64,000 bases of DNA from Bin87 sp965204685. Its GTDB lineage: Bacteria > Chloroflexota > Dehalococcoidia > Lucifugimonadales > UBA3495. Below, in pieces: positions 9,226 to 18,301 of this stretch; the stretch's first letter is position 1, and the number at the start of each line of letters is the position of its first letter. The translations under genes were made by a program, and so were the position numbers. Where the stretch lies: the NCBI GenBank assembly GCA_965204685.1, contig OZ242004.1:682001-746000 (forward strand), given 5' to 3'. Under the pieces are notes generated by a model. It saw nothing but the letters and a program-made list of their open reading frames with translations. It had not been told where the DNA came from and made no database searches.

Positions 9226-10755
9226 TTAATTGCCGTCTTTGATGAAGTCAGCCGCACGCTCGGCCATCATGATGATGGTGGCGTTAGTGTTGGCCCGGAC
9301 TATGTCCGGCATGACGGAAGCGTCGACCACCCGGAGATTGTGCAGGCCGTGCACCTTACAATACTGGTCCACCACGGCGGTTGGGTCCGTCGCGGGACCC
9401 ATCTTGCAGGTGACCGACGTGTGACCGGCAATGCCGGCGTTTTGTTGCAGCCAGGCATCCAGGGAAGCGTCATCGGACAGGTCCGCATCGGTAGGCGACA
9501 GGCGCTCCGCCAGCAGGTCTTTGAAAGCCGGATGCTCGAAAATCGTCACCGTGCGGCGCACGGCGTCGCGGAACCGATCCGTATCCCTGGGATCTGACAG
9601 GAACCGGAAGTCCAGGTCCGGCTGCACCGACACGTCAGCGGACACCAGGGTTAGCCGGCCCTCGCTGTAGGGGTATTCCAGCCGGCATCCGACGCGGATG
9701 TTGGGCGCCTCCCGGCTCTCCGGGTATGAGGTCGTGGGCTGGACCTGGATGTCGTTGCGATCAGAGGACCCCTCGGCCGTGAATCGCAGCCCCACCTGGT
9801 TGCGCGGCGCATCGGGAGCCAGGTGGTGGTCTGGTTGCGAGCGGAACACGATGGACACCGACGGGTGGTTCTTCATGCTGCGCCCGACGCCGGGCAGATC
9901 GTGAACCGGCGGGATACCAAGGGGGCGCAGTTGCTCCGCATCGCCCACGCCTGACAGTAGCAGCAGTTGCGGGGAGGCTATCGCTCCAGCGGCGAGCAGG
10001 ATCTGGTCGCCGTCAATTAGGAATGCCTCTCCTCCACTCTGCACCTCCACTCCGGTGGCGCGCTTGTCTTCAAACACGATGCGCCGCGCCACCACGTTAG
10101 CCCGGATGGTCAGGTTCAGCCGGTGGCGGCAAGCATCCAGATACGTGATGGCCGTACTCATGCGCACGCCGCCCGGGTTGTTCAACGGCATCGCGCCGAC
10201 GCCGGTGGCGTCAGGGTGGTTCATGTCCGGGTCGTCCGGGAACCCGGCGTCCCGGCACGCCCGGTAGAAGGCCGCCTGCAGAGGCAGCCAGGTCTCACTA
10301 GGATGACGCCAAACGGGGATCGGGCCATCGGTGCCGTGAAAGTCGTCCCGGATGTCGGCGTCGTCTTCCAGCCGGCGGAAGTAGGGCAGCGTGTTCTGGT
10401 AGCTCCATTCGTCGTTGCCGGCCTGAGCCCAGCCGTCGAAATCCTCCGGGGCTCCGCGCAGCAGGATCTGGTGGTTGATGGCGCTGCTCCCGCCCGTGAC
10501 CTTGCCGCGGGCCACGTGCAGCGAACGCGTCTGCTGCGCGGTGGACTTGCCGACCAGTGACCAGTTGTGAGTCGCTCCTTCCTCGGACGCCGCCTGGTTC
10601 ATGTCGTACTTCAACTCATCAGGCAGTTGGTCCGGGCCGGAATAGTCGGGCCCGGCTTCCAGCAGCAGCACGGATCGGCCGGGGTCTTCCGACAGACGGT
10701 TGGCGAGCACGCAGCCCGCTGATCCGGCGCCAACGATGATCACGTCGTATTTCAT
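9226..10755 (-). CDS. GMC-family FAD-dependent oxidoreductase (choline dehydrogenase-like)
   Basis: This 509-residue flavoprotein should oxidise an alcohol group on a small substrate. The FAD-binding Rossmann motif GAGSAG is at residues 9-14. The GMC signature follows near GGSSAINHQ (about residues 88-96), and the C-terminal catalytic region has GHTSVTCKMG and ANTNATIIMMAERAADFI. The length is typical for bacterial choline/alcohol dehydrogenases. It lies 17 bases after the amidohydrolase gene at 10773-11789 on the same strand, so they are probably co-transcribed and may act on related compounds. The natural substrate is unknown. Confidence 0.92.
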   Translation of the reverse strand: MKYDVIIVGAGSAGCVLANRLSEDPGRSVLLLEAGPDYSGPDQLPDELKYDMNQAASEEGATHNWSLVGKSTAQQTRSLHVARGKVTGGSSAINHQILLRGAPEDFDGWAQAGNDEWSYQNTLPYFRRLEDDADIRDDFHGTDGPIPVWRHPSETWLPLQAAFYRACRDAGFPDDPDMNHPDATGVGAMPLNNPGGVRMSTAITYLDACRHRLNLTIRANVVARRIVFEDKRATGVEVQSGGEAFLIDGDQILLAAGAIASPQLLLLSGVGDAEQLRPLGIPPVHDLPGVGRSMKNHPSVSIVFRSQPDHHLAPDAPRNQVGLRFTAEGSSDRNDIQVQPTTSYPESREAPNIRVGCRLEYPYSEGRLTLVSADVSVQPDLDFRFLSDPRDTDRFRDAVRRTVTIFEHPAFKDLLAERLSPTDADLSDDASLDAWLQQNAGIAGHTSVTCKMGPATDPTAVVDQYCKVHGLHNLRVVDASVMPDIVRANTNATIIMMAERAADFIKDGN

Positions 10756-10772
10756 GCCCTCGCGTCCTCGCG

Positions 10773-11789
10773 TTACGTGTCGATGCGGTACACCCGGACC
10801 GCCGTATCATGCAGCAGGTTCGCCCGCTCGCTGGCGCTGTAACTCCGGGAAAGCCGCTTGAAGGCGTTGTACATCACGTTGTACGAGAACGAGACTTTGT
10901 CCGGCGGGAAGTTGCTCTCGAACATGCAGCGATCCGGGCCGAACTGTTCAATGCAGTGGGACATCCACGGGGTCATCGCCTCGGCCAATTCCTCCGACCC
11001 GATGGGCTCGGCGCGAGCCTGCCAGCCGAACCCCCAGCGGGGCATTCCCAACCCGCCCAGCTTACAAGTGACGTTGGGACACTCCGCCACCGCGCGGATG
11101 CCGTCGCGCCAAGCCGGTATGACTTCGTCGTCCTTGCCGGCATAGATCCCGGTGCGGCTGACTCCGCCCACGTGGTTTAGGATGATGGATACCTCGGGCA
11201 CCGCGCGCGCGAACTCGGCAAGCTCGTTCAATTGGGGGAAGGACAGCATCACGTCCAGTGACAGACCCATGCGGGCCAGCGTCCGCGCTCCCGTCCGGAA
11301 GGTCTCGTTGGACATGATCCCCTGGGTCTCGCGGTTTTCAATCAGGGGATCCGGGCTCCAGGTCACGTTGTGCCGGATGCCCTTGAAACGATTAGGGCTC
11401 GCTGCCTGCAACGCTTCCAACACCCGGACCACGTCGTCTCCCAGCTTGAGGTCGGCGTGACCCACAATGGCCGCCGCTGCCCGGGCCTCGCCGTAGGTCC
11501 CGCTGGCGCTGGCCGCCGCCAGCCCCTGCACGAATTCCACCTCGCCCACCGGCTGCAGTTCCACCTGCCCGCCGGCGCGATACATCGACCGGGCCTCGAC
11601 GAAGACGGTGGACCGGACGTTGTGCCCCGAGTCAAGGTCGGCCATCAGCTCGTGCAGCAGGTAGCGTTGGTAGGGGACGCTCTGCAGACGCCGATCCCAG
11701 AAGTGGTGGTGCGGGTCGCATAGCGGGATGTCCGGCTCTATCGGGTCTTCCTGGGTCAGGGCCAGCCAGTCATTGTCTCCAAAAGGCAC
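10773..11789 (-). CDS. Amidohydrolase family 2 (TIM-barrel metal-dependent hydrolase)
   Basis: This 338-residue protein belongs to the Amidohydro_2 group (relatives include ACMSD-like decarboxylases and lactonases). The metal-binding start of the barrel is seen as the DPHHHFWD segment near residue 25. Later barrel strands carry ILNHVGGV (His ligand) and CMFESNFPPDK (a late Asn/Asp position). The gene heads a two-gene unit with the GMC oxidoreductase. A sugar lactone or aromatic acid hydrolase role is possible, but the sequence does not tell which. Confidence 0.88.
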   Translation of the reverse strand: MPFGDNDWLALTQEDPIEPDIPLCDPHHHFWDRRLQSVPYQRYLLHELMADLDSGHNVRSTVFVEARSMYRAGGQVELQPVGEVEFVQGLAAASASGTYGEARAAAAIVGHADLKLGDDVVRVLEALQAASPNRFKGIRHNVTWSPDPLIENRETQGIMSNETFRTGARTLARMGLSLDVMLSFPQLNELAEFARAVPEVSIILNHVGGVSRTGIYAGKDDEVIPAWRDGIRAVAECPNVTCKLGGLGMPRWGFGWQARAEPIGSEELAEAMTPWMSHCIEQFGPDRCMFESNFPPDKVSFSYNVMYNAFKRLSRSYSASERANLLHDTAVRVYRIDT

Positions 11790-11855
11790 GTCAATCCCTC
11801 CAATTTGGGGTGGTTCGGGCCAATGATACCACCAGTACGGAATGGCTCGGCGGCG

Positions 11856-12716
11856 CTAGCGATTGTCCTCGTCCTCAGCATCGTCCGCGTTCAACCGCTC
11901 TTCCAGGCGCTTGAGTGTCTCCTGGGTTGCTCGCAGCTCGCGCACCAGGTCCTGCCGGGAGACCGGCTCCAGCCCTTCCTGAAGATTGCCTCTCTTGGTC
12001 TCGTCCAGGCTGTTGATGATAATGGCGATGAACAGATTGATGACCACGAAGGTTCCCACCACGACAAAGCTGACGAAATATACCCACGCGAAGGAATGCC
12101 GCCGCATCGCCGTGTCCATCACGTCGGTCCAGCCGTCCAGCGTGATGATGTTGAACAATGTGAGAAGTGAAATCGCCAGGCTGCCCCAATGTTCGGGATC
12201 GTGCTGGTGGAAGAGGTGGAAGCCCATGATGGCGTAGATGTACACCACGATGCTCATCAGCATGATCACGTGGCCGACGCTTGGGATCGAACGCACCAGC
12301 GCCGCCACGATGAGCCGCAGGTCCCTTATCGCCGAGATCAGGCGCACCACGCGCAACAAACGCGCCAGCCGCGCGATCATCGCAAACTGGCCGGTGGCCG
12401 GTATCAGGGCAAAGACGATCACCATGAAGTCGAAGATGTTCCAGCCGTCCCGGAAATAGTCCTGCATCCGCGGCCACAGCGCCAGCATCTTGAGAACGGC
12501 TTCAACGATAAAGATCCCCAGGGCGACCTGGTTTCCTAACTCCAACCAGTGTCCGTAGGCGTAGGCGATGGATGCGATAGTTTCCAGCCCCAGCAGGACG
12601 CCGTTGGCGATGATGACGGCGATGATGAAATATTCGAACCAGTTGGAGTTGACCAGGCCCGCCGAGATTTTGACCAGTTGATTCATGGGACCGCGCTGCA
12701 GCGTTGAAAATCGCAC
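11856..12716 (-). CDS. Voltage-gated cation channel, BacNav-type single-repeat ion transport protein
   Basis: The 286-residue protein has the six-helix layout of prokaryotic sodium/calcium channels. S4 is visible around residues 113-135, with regularly spaced arginines (RLARLLRVVRLISAIRDLR). The pore has the selectivity filter T-L-D-G-W-T-D at 192-198, the place of TLESWS in sodium channels, then S6 (VVVGTFVVINLFIAIIINSL). Residues 240-286 form a charged, probably helical tetramerisation tail, as in NaChBac relatives. The filter is more like that of reported calcium-selective prokaryotic channels (TLEGWVD in CavMr), so calcium permeability is possible; this is inference. A start at 12686 (Met11) is also possible; neither has a strong ribosome site. 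Confidence 0.9.
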   Translation of the reverse strand: MRFSTLQRGPMNQLVKISAGLVNSNWFEYFIIAVIIANGVLLGLETIASIAYAYGHWLELGNQVALGIFIVEAVLKMLALWPRMQDYFRDGWNIFDFMVIVFALIPATGQFAMIARLARLLRVVRLISAIRDLRLIVAALVRSIPSVGHVIMLMSIVVYIYAIMGFHLFHQHDPEHWGSLAISLLTLFNIITLDGWTDVMDTAMRRHSFAWVYFVSFVVVGTFVVINLFIAIIINSLDETKRGNLQEGLEPVSRQDLVRELRATQETLKRLEERLNADDAEDEDNR

Positions 12717-12939
12717 ATATTTTACGGCAGTTCGTCCCCGGCTCCCTGTCTACGCCGGGAGATCTTTACCCGGGGAAATCAGCGCAAATAGCACGGCATT
12801 CCACTCACCGGGAACCCCATGGTCGAACTGTCGAACAGTGGCCGGATAACCCGCACGGACCCACTATGCCCCGCGGGAGCGGGTCGCCTCGCGGCAACGC
12901 CCCGGAGCTCTGAATCCACCGGAGCACACGCTCGAAACG
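12717..12939. other. Intergenic region with nested hairpin
   Basis: No gene is supported. A nested inverted repeat (TCCCCGG pairing with CCGGGGA around 12735-12775, with an inner CTCCC/GGGAG stem) lies just upstream of the channel gene on its strand; its role is unknown. Confidence 0.4.
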
Positions 12940-13470
12940 TCAAGCGGCCGGCAGTACGGGCTGGCCGTTCTCAATCCTCAGCACGAACCGGTAGTCGTAT
13001 CCCAACTCACGAATGCGCTCACCGCCGTCGCCCCGGTCAAACACCGCCACAACCTGCCTGACCACCGAGCCCGCTTCCTCCACCGCCCGGATGCACCGGA
13101 TGAGCGAATCACCAGTGTAGCAAGTGTCGTCCACAACTGCCACCTGGGCCTCGAGGTTGCCTTCGATCCGGTTGAGCATCCCGTAGCCCTTGGCCTCGGC
13201 TCGCACGTAGAACCCGGTGCGCGGCACGCCGGATTGATGCACCACCGCAGCCACCACGGGGATTGCCGCCGTTGCCGGTCCGCCGATGCAGCGCACCTCG
13301 TCGGCCAGCATGTTGCCGATGATCCTCCCGGCCAGAATACTCCCCTCCGGTGTGAGCATGAATGCACGCCCATTGACGTACCAGTCGATGGTCTGGCCAT
13401 CCTCCAGGACAAACCGTCCGCGATGAATATGCGGGCGCACCAGTTCGACAATGGCTTGCAGGTTGCTCAT
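12940..13470 (-). CDS. pyrE: Orotate phosphoribosyltransferase-like protein
   Basis: This 176-residue type I phosphoribosyltransferase would convert orotate and PRPP to OMP in pyrimidine synthesis. The N-terminal segment GRFVLEDGQTIDWYVNGR matches the PyrE substrate region, and the PRPP-binding loop is VAVVDDTCYTGDS (canonical VVEDVxTTGxS). The Met at 13470 is preferred over one at 13500 because the PyrE-like homology starts right there. It is slightly divergent (the usual ED is DD, and TTG is YTG), so another purine or pyrimidine PRTase is possible. No other pyrimidine gene is adjacent. Confidence 0.75.
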   Translation of the reverse strand: MSNLQAIVELVRPHIHRGRFVLEDGQTIDWYVNGRAFMLTPEGSILAGRIIGNMLADEVRCIGGPATAAIPVVAAVVHQSGVPRTGFYVRAEAKGYGMLNRIEGNLEAQVAVVDDTCYTGDSLIRCIRAVEEAGSVVRQVVAVFDRGDGGERIRELGYDYRFVLRIENGQPVLPAA

Positions 13471-13496
13471 GGCTGAGTTTACCGGTTGGGGTCGCC

Positions 13497-13826
13497 TCAC
13501 CCTCTATCTTGCTCCTCTTCAGGCACCGGCATACCGGGACGCCAGCCCCGCGGCGCGGGGTGCCCGCGCCGGTTATGTCGACCCAAGGCCCAGAGGAAGG
13601 CAGTGACGTCGACGCCGGCGCGCTCTACTTCACTGCCCAATGTAGGTCCTTTCAATGGAGTTCTGCCCCAATCGGGAAGCGTGATTGTAACTAGGTCATT
13701 GGTCATATTGACGTGGCTGCCACGCCCGCGCCTGTGCCGACCCCGCTCAGTGACTGCCCGAAACCCGAATCTGCGAAAAATAGCCATTGCTTCGGCGAAC
13801 GTCACATTGTTAATCGGAACCGGCAT
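13497..13826 (-). CDS. hicA: HicA-family toxin (mRNA interferase)
   Basis: This 109-residue protein has the HicA/YcfA fold signature: FRRFGF, then the GSH motif with the catalytic histidine, then TLPDW, LKGPTLGSEVERAGVD. Members of this family cleave mRNA and are neutralised by HicB. It begins directly after the hicB stop (TGA then ATG with no gap), so they are translationally coupled. A C-terminal tail of about 30 residues rich in Arg and Pro is longer than in typical HicA proteins. Confidence 0.82.
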   Translation of the reverse strand: MPVPINNVTFAEAMAIFRRFGFRAVTERGRHRRGRGSHVNMTNDLVTITLPDWGRTPLKGPTLGSEVERAGVDVTAFLWALGRHNRRGHPAPRGWRPGMPVPEEEQDRG

Positions 13827-14141
13827 TCAAACGTTGACCCACACCCTCGCCGCCTCTACCAAGTAACCCTGCGGTGTCCAATCCCGTATTATCCGCTCCC
13901 TTTCTTCGTCTGCATCCACTTGGGGACGCTCGGCAAAATCCAGGAACGTTTCTATGGCATCCTGCACCCATTCTAGGGCTTCATCCCAGTCTTCACCTTG
14001 CGACGCGCAGCCCGGCAGCGCGGGCACGAACACCGCATATCCGGTTTCCTCGGAACAGGACAGCAGCAGCACCTCAAACTCCTCGGCCTGGGGCATTGCG
14101 TCGTCTTTCGGCAACTCCGACTGGTCGGCTCTCGTAACCAT
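13827..14141 (-). CDS. hicB: HicB-family antitoxin
   Basis: The product (104 residues from this start) carries the HicB core: EFEVLLLSCSEETGYAVF, VPALPGCASQGEDWDEAL and an ALEWVQDAIETFLDF helix. HicB binds and blocks HicA and may repress the operon. The ATG at 14141 is chosen because GGAGG lies eight bases upstream; an upstream start at 14210 lacks one. No clear C-terminal DNA-binding domain is visible. The order hicB then hicA is the reverse of the first described operons but is common. Confidence 0.82.
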   Translation of the reverse strand: MVTRADQSELPKDDAMPQAEEFEVLLLSCSEETGYAVFVPALPGCASQGEDWDEALEWVQDAIETFLDFAERPQVDADEERERIIRDWTPQGYLVEAARVWVNV

Positions 14142-14217
14142 ACCGCCATCCTCCACAGCAGCGCAGTATGCGGGGCGAATGATGATTCGCCCCTGCCAAA
14201 GCCAGCGCATTCAGCGG

Positions 14218-15969
14218 CTACCGCCCCATGGCGTAGCCGTCCCGCCGCAGATCGGCACCGCCGAACAGGCTGCCGCGCTCACGATCAATCTCGATGGCGC
14301 ACAGCGAGCCCATACGTGGCGTCCACTCGTTCCACACGTCAACGTCGTGGCCGCGTTTCCGCAGGTCGTCCACCACGGACGGTTCGATGCGGGATTCGAC
14401 ACCCACCAGGCCGGGACGGTAGGCGTGCGGCCAGAAGGAGTTGGGGAAGCTCCAAGTGGAGGCGCGGGGCGCTTCGATGGCCTGTTGCACGTCCATGCCA
14501 AATTCGGCGACGTTCAGGAACAGTTGCACCATGGACTGGGGCTGTACGTCGCCGCCCGGGGTTCCGAAGGGCATCCAGGGTCTGCCGTCCTTGAACGCCA
14601 TCGCCGGATTTGGAGTGAGACGTGGCCGCTTTCCGGGGGCGAGGCCGGCGGGGTGGTCTTCATCCAGCCAGTTCTGCGCTCCCCGAGCCGACACCATGAA
14701 CCCCAGGCCGGGCGCGATGGGCGCGCCGCCAAAGCCATCGCTGGGAGTGGCCGAGAATGCGTTGCCCCAGCGGTCCACCGCGCAGATGTACGAGGTGTCT
14801 GCGGACAACGGTCCGGCCACCGGCTCCGGTTTGCGGGCGGCGTGGCCGCTCCCTGCCTGGAACGCCCAGGGATCTCCAGCGTCGGGCATCTCGGGGTGCG
14901 CCCGGCGGGGATCAATCTCCTGGCGTCGGATCTCCGCATATTCGCGGGAGAGCAGGCCGGCCATGGGCACGTCCACGAAATCGGGATCGCCGTAGTAGGC
15001 GTGACGGTCGGCGAAAGCCAGCTTCAGCGACTCCAGCACGGTGTGGATGTACTCGGCGGAGTTGTGACCCATTCCCTGCAGGTCGCAGCCTTCCAGGATG
15101 CGCAGGGCGTGGAGGTTCATCGGCCCCTGGCACCACGGCCCGCAGGCGTACACGTCGATGCCCTTGTAGTCAATCATGGGCGGAGTATCGACGCCCACTG
15201 AGAAGGACGTCAGGTCGCTCATGGACAGCCAACCGCCCTGGCTCCGGATGAACGCGACCATCTCCTCGGCGATGTCACCCTTGTAAAACAGGTCGCGGGC
15301 GGCCCGAATGCCGGTCTCACGACCCTGCCCGGCTGCGGCGCGCTCGGCGTCGATCATGCGCCGGAAGGTGCGGGCCAGGTCGGACTGCACGAGCAGGTCT
15401 CCGATCCCCAGAGCCTTTCCCCCGGGATAGAAGATCTCCATGGTGCTGGCCCACTGGCTGGTGTCCCCTTCGTCTAGGATGATGTTGTCGCCGCTGCTGA
15501 CCAGGGCGCGGTGCAGCGTGGCCGGTATCGGGAAGCCATGGGACGCCAGTTCCAGCGCTGGCGTGACCACCTGCTCGAAGGTCATGGTGCCGTATCGGCT
15601 CAGCGCGGTGAGCCAGGCATCGGGAGCCGCCGGCGTTACGGTGCGCATCACTCCGTGGGGCATGTCGCCACCGTGTTCCCGCCGGAAGTAGTCGATAGAT
15701 GCCTCCGCCGGCCAGCGACCCAGGCCGCTGATTTCCCTAGTGTCTCCGGTCTCGGCGTGGTGGATAATGATGGGAGCCACGCCGCCGAAGCTGGTGTACT
15801 GGGGCAGCGTCACATTGATCACGATGCCGGCCGCCACGCCGGCGTCAATGGCGTTGCCGCCCTGCTCGAGGATCCGGTAGCCGGCCGCGGTAGCCAGGTA
15901 GTGACCGGTGCTGACCATGTGGGTAACGCCGCCGACGAGGGGACGGTAGCTTCTGAGTCCGATGGGCAT
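14218..15969 (-). CDS. ggt: Gamma-glutamyltransferase family protein
   Basis: This 583-residue Ntn-hydrolase is expected to self-cleave before its catalytic threonine and transfer or hydrolyse gamma-glutamyl groups, for example from glutathione. The large-subunit N-terminus has GGNAIDAGVAAGIVINVTLPQ, and the cleavage point is T392 in ADTSYICAVDRWGNAFSAT, where most relatives have TTH-S. The small subunit has LTPNPAMAFKDGRP and GTPGGDVQPQ. No signal peptide is obvious, so it is probably cytoplasmic, unlike classical secreted GGT. It stands alone between hicBA and the divergent ATPase module. Confidence 0.9.
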   Translation of the reverse strand: MPIGLRSYRPLVGGVTHMVSTGHYLATAAGYRILEQGGNAIDAGVAAGIVINVTLPQYTSFGGVAPIIIHHAETGDTREISGLGRWPAEASIDYFRREHGGDMPHGVMRTVTPAAPDAWLTALSRYGTMTFEQVVTPALELASHGFPIPATLHRALVSSGDNIILDEGDTSQWASTMEIFYPGGKALGIGDLLVQSDLARTFRRMIDAERAAAGQGRETGIRAARDLFYKGDIAEEMVAFIRSQGGWLSMSDLTSFSVGVDTPPMIDYKGIDVYACGPWCQGPMNLHALRILEGCDLQGMGHNSAEYIHTVLESLKLAFADRHAYYGDPDFVDVPMAGLLSREYAEIRRQEIDPRRAHPEMPDAGDPWAFQAGSGHAARKPEPVAGPLSADTSYICAVDRWGNAFSATPSDGFGGAPIAPGLGFMVSARGAQNWLDEDHPAGLAPGKRPRLTPNPAMAFKDGRPWMPFGTPGGDVQPQSMVQLFLNVAEFGMDVQQAIEAPRASTWSFPNSFWPHAYRPGLVGVESRIEPSVVDDLRKRGHDVDVWNEWTPRMGSLCAIEIDRERGSLFGGADLRRDGYAMGR

Positions 15970-16075
15970 AACAACCTGCCTTCGCGGTGAATCCGCACGA
16001 AAATACTGCCGTGTTTACTGGCCGGCAGTATAGGGCATATGGACAAGGGTTGCCATTTGGGGCACGGCGGCGGTT

Positions 16076-16084
16076 TGCTACAAT
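16076..16084 (+). promoter_or_regulatory. Extended -10 promoter candidate for the ATPase module
   Basis: TTGCTACAAT at 16075-16084 contains a TGN-TACAAT extended -10 element about 39 bases before the ATG at 16123. No well-spaced -35 box is visible, which fits an extended -10 promoter. Confidence 0.4.
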
Positions 16085-16122
16085 AGCCTACCCGCAGCGG
16101 CGAGGCGTAAGGAAAACGGGCC

Positions 16123-17712
16123 ATGACTACGGCAACCGGCTCCAGCCATCTTGAATTAACGGTCTCCAACCTCGGCCCCATCGCCGAGGGAAAGATCGAG
16201 TTGCGCCCCATGTCCGTGTTCGTGGGGCCGAGCAACACGGGCAAATCGTATCTGGCGACGCTGATTTACGCGCTGCATCGGTTCTTTAGTGCGCATGCTG
16301 GAACCTCGGATATCCACAATACGTCAGACCTTCCATTTGCCCTGGGACCGCATCCTACGATACTCCCAAGAAGGGATAATCTTTCCGAGGGTGACATGAA
16401 GGCACTCTACACTTGGGCTGAGGAAAATGTTCCCAAGATCGAGGACGGAAGGTTCCGTTGGGTCACCAACTCCGCTATACCGGAATCTATCGCGGTGCTA
16501 CTCAAACCGGCGTTCGGCGTGTTGTCGCAGTACAGCAAATTTTTGGACAGTGATATTGCTAGATGCTTTGGAGTGAATCAGTCGGCGGGGTTGGTCAGAT
16601 ATCCGGGAAACGAGGCCGGACTTGTGCTGCTCGGCAACTATACAAAAGAACGTGATGCCAATGCTCCCTTCAGTTATGAGGTTGCCATAACAGAATCGGG
16701 AGCTAGTCTATCGATGGAAATTGCAGAGGAGAAGCCTTTGCAGATAGATTGGGACAACAACACAATAGGTGTGCATATTGTAAACATTCCTTGGCACGTG
16801 TTGGGTTACACCATCAGTAATAGCGATGCCAAAGACGATCCCAGGCAGTTGGTAGCTAACACGTTGCTCGGCACGATCGCAAAGGCGGTGATCTCTGCCA
16901 CAGTCGATCCTTTCAACAGCCCGGCCCACTACCTTCCTACGGACCGAGCCGGTGCGCTCCGCTCACATCAAAAGCTAGTGGGGATCTTGATAGCAAACGC
17001 GTCGCGTACTGCCGCACCAGTTGCATCTCGGCATCCCACGTTTTCCGGAGTATATGGTGACTTTCTGGAACGGCTTGTTACCTTGGGATATTCATCCGCC
17101 CAAAGAGAAAGGCTGGGGCATCCGCTTGCACTCAATTTGGAACGGGACATATTAGGCGGCGCTATCCGGATCGAAAGCAGTCCGGTCGGATACCCTTCAT
17201 TTTTGTACCGCCCTGAAGGCTGGGAGAGAGACCTGCCGCTAATGAACACCTCATCGATGGTGTCAGAGCTGGCTCCGGTAGTTTTGTACCTGCGCCACGT
17301 AGTTGAGCCGGGCGACACGCTTATCATCGAGGAACCGGAGTCCCACTTGCACCCGGCGATGCAGGTGGAGTTCGTGAGGCTGCTGGCCGCGGCGGTGAAG
17401 GCCGGCATCCGCATCATCATCACCACCCACAGCGAGTGGGTGCTGGAAGAGTTGGCGAACCTGGTTCTCATGTCGGAACTTCCAGTTGAACATCGCGCCG
17501 GCATGGAAGGCGCTGACTTGGCCTTCACTCCTGACGAGGTTGGCGCGTGGTTCTTCGAGCCCGACTACGAGAGGGGCGGTTCGGTGGTCAAAGAAATACC
17601 TCTCGACAAAGAGATGGGGAAATTCCCCTCCGAGTTCGGGCTGGTTACCGCTGAACTTTATAACCGCTTTGCCAAGATTTCCAACCGGATTGAGCGCCTT
17701 ACGGAGGAATAA
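16123..17712 (+). CDS. AAA/ABC-type ATPase of the OLD/AAA15 kind
   Basis: This 529-residue ATPase has a Walker A motif GPSNTGKS at residues 35-42 right after an N-terminal beta-rich region (SNLGPIAEGKIELRP), as in overcoming-lysogenization-defect and related anti-phage ATPases. The Walker B region IIEEPESHLHP is near 401-411 and the switch histidine in ITTHSEWVLEEL is near 433. The long middle region is poorly conserved and visibly AT-richer than neighbouring genes, suggesting horizontal acquisition. The stop overlaps the start of the next gene by one base (TAATG), so the two are coupled. No TOPRIM domain is seen at the C-terminus, so the effector is probably the partner. Confidence 0.85.
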   Translation: MTTATGSSHLELTVSNLGPIAEGKIELRPMSVFVGPSNTGKSYLATLIYALHRFFSAHAGTSDIHNTSDLPFALGPHPTILPRRDNLSEGDMKALYTWAEENVPKIEDGRFRWVTNSAIPESIAVLLKPAFGVLSQYSKFLDSDIARCFGVNQSAGLVRYPGNEAGLVLLGNYTKERDANAPFSYEVAITESGASLSMEIAEEKPLQIDWDNNTIGVHIVNIPWHVLGYTISNSDAKDDPRQLVANTLLGTIAKAVISATVDPFNSPAHYLPTDRAGALRSHQKLVGILIANASRTAAPVASRHPTFSGVYGDFLERLVTLGYSSAQRERLGHPLALNLERDILGGAIRIESSPVGYPSFLYRPEGWERDLPLMNTSSMVSELAPVVLYLRHVVEPGDTLIIEEPESHLHPAMQVEFVRLLAAAVKAGIRIIITTHSEWVLEELANLVLMSELPVEHRAGMEGADLAFTPDEVGAWFFEPDYERGGSVVKEIPLDKEMGKFPSEFGLVTAELYNRFAKISNRIERLTEE

Positions 17713-18218
17713 TGCCAGCAACCGCCGTCGCTGCCGTCAAGACGCGAACCGACCCGCTGTGCCACGAGACAAGTTGCAGAGACGGCGGTTGTTCATTAGA
17801 CCTGACCGGAGTTCCTGCGCCTTATGCGCTAATCCACATAGATTCTGAAACGTTTCGCGTCCTCAATAGACAGTGGCGTCTTCCCAACGACCAAAAGCGT
17901 TGCGACTATTTGTTTGTTGGGGGCGACGATGCTGGTCGGGGGCCTTGGGTCGTGCCGGTGGAGTTGACTACCGGCCATAAGGAAACTAGCGACTTCTTGG
18001 CGCAGATAAGCGGCGGAATCTTAGTCGCTAACGAAGTCTTCCCTCAGGATATTCGATATCGGTTCTATCCTGTCGGAGGGTGCCGTCGCAGGGTGCTGGG
18101 AAAGGAAGTTACTGATGAATTGCGGAAACGGAGCAACCGCGTCAATTTCCGCGGTCAACTACGGAACATAGATCTGGTTGAATGCGGTACTCGACTTGCC
18201 GACGTGCTAGTGGAGTGA
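17712..18218 (+). CDS. Small ATPase-linked protein, possible effector nuclease
   Basis: This 168-residue protein is not one I recognise. It has a Cys/His cluster near its N-terminus (C17-x-H-x3-C-x4-C, residues 17-27), which may bind zinc. The core has CDYLFVG (D65), then VPVELTTGHK (E84, K90) on hydrophobic strands, an arrangement loosely like the D...E...K core of PD-(D/E)xK nucleases, though the exact ExK is not kept. It is basic at its C-terminus (GKEVTDELRKRSNRVNFRGQ). It is translationally coupled to the ATPase, so the two very likely act together. Confidence 0.7.
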   Translation: MPATAVAAVKTRTDPLCHETSCRDGGCSLDLTGVPAPYALIHIDSETFRVLNRQWRLPNDQKRCDYLFVGGDDAGRGPWVVPVELTTGHKETSDFLAQISGGILVANEVFPQDIRYRFYPVGGCRRRVLGKEVTDELRKRSNRVNFRGQLRNIDLVECGTRLADVLVE

Positions 18219-18301
18219 GCCCGGCCCGTTAGCCCATGCTTGACACCCCCGCAGCCGCTGACTAGGCTGACCGCAGCCCGAGAACACGGAGGGACCCACC
18301 C

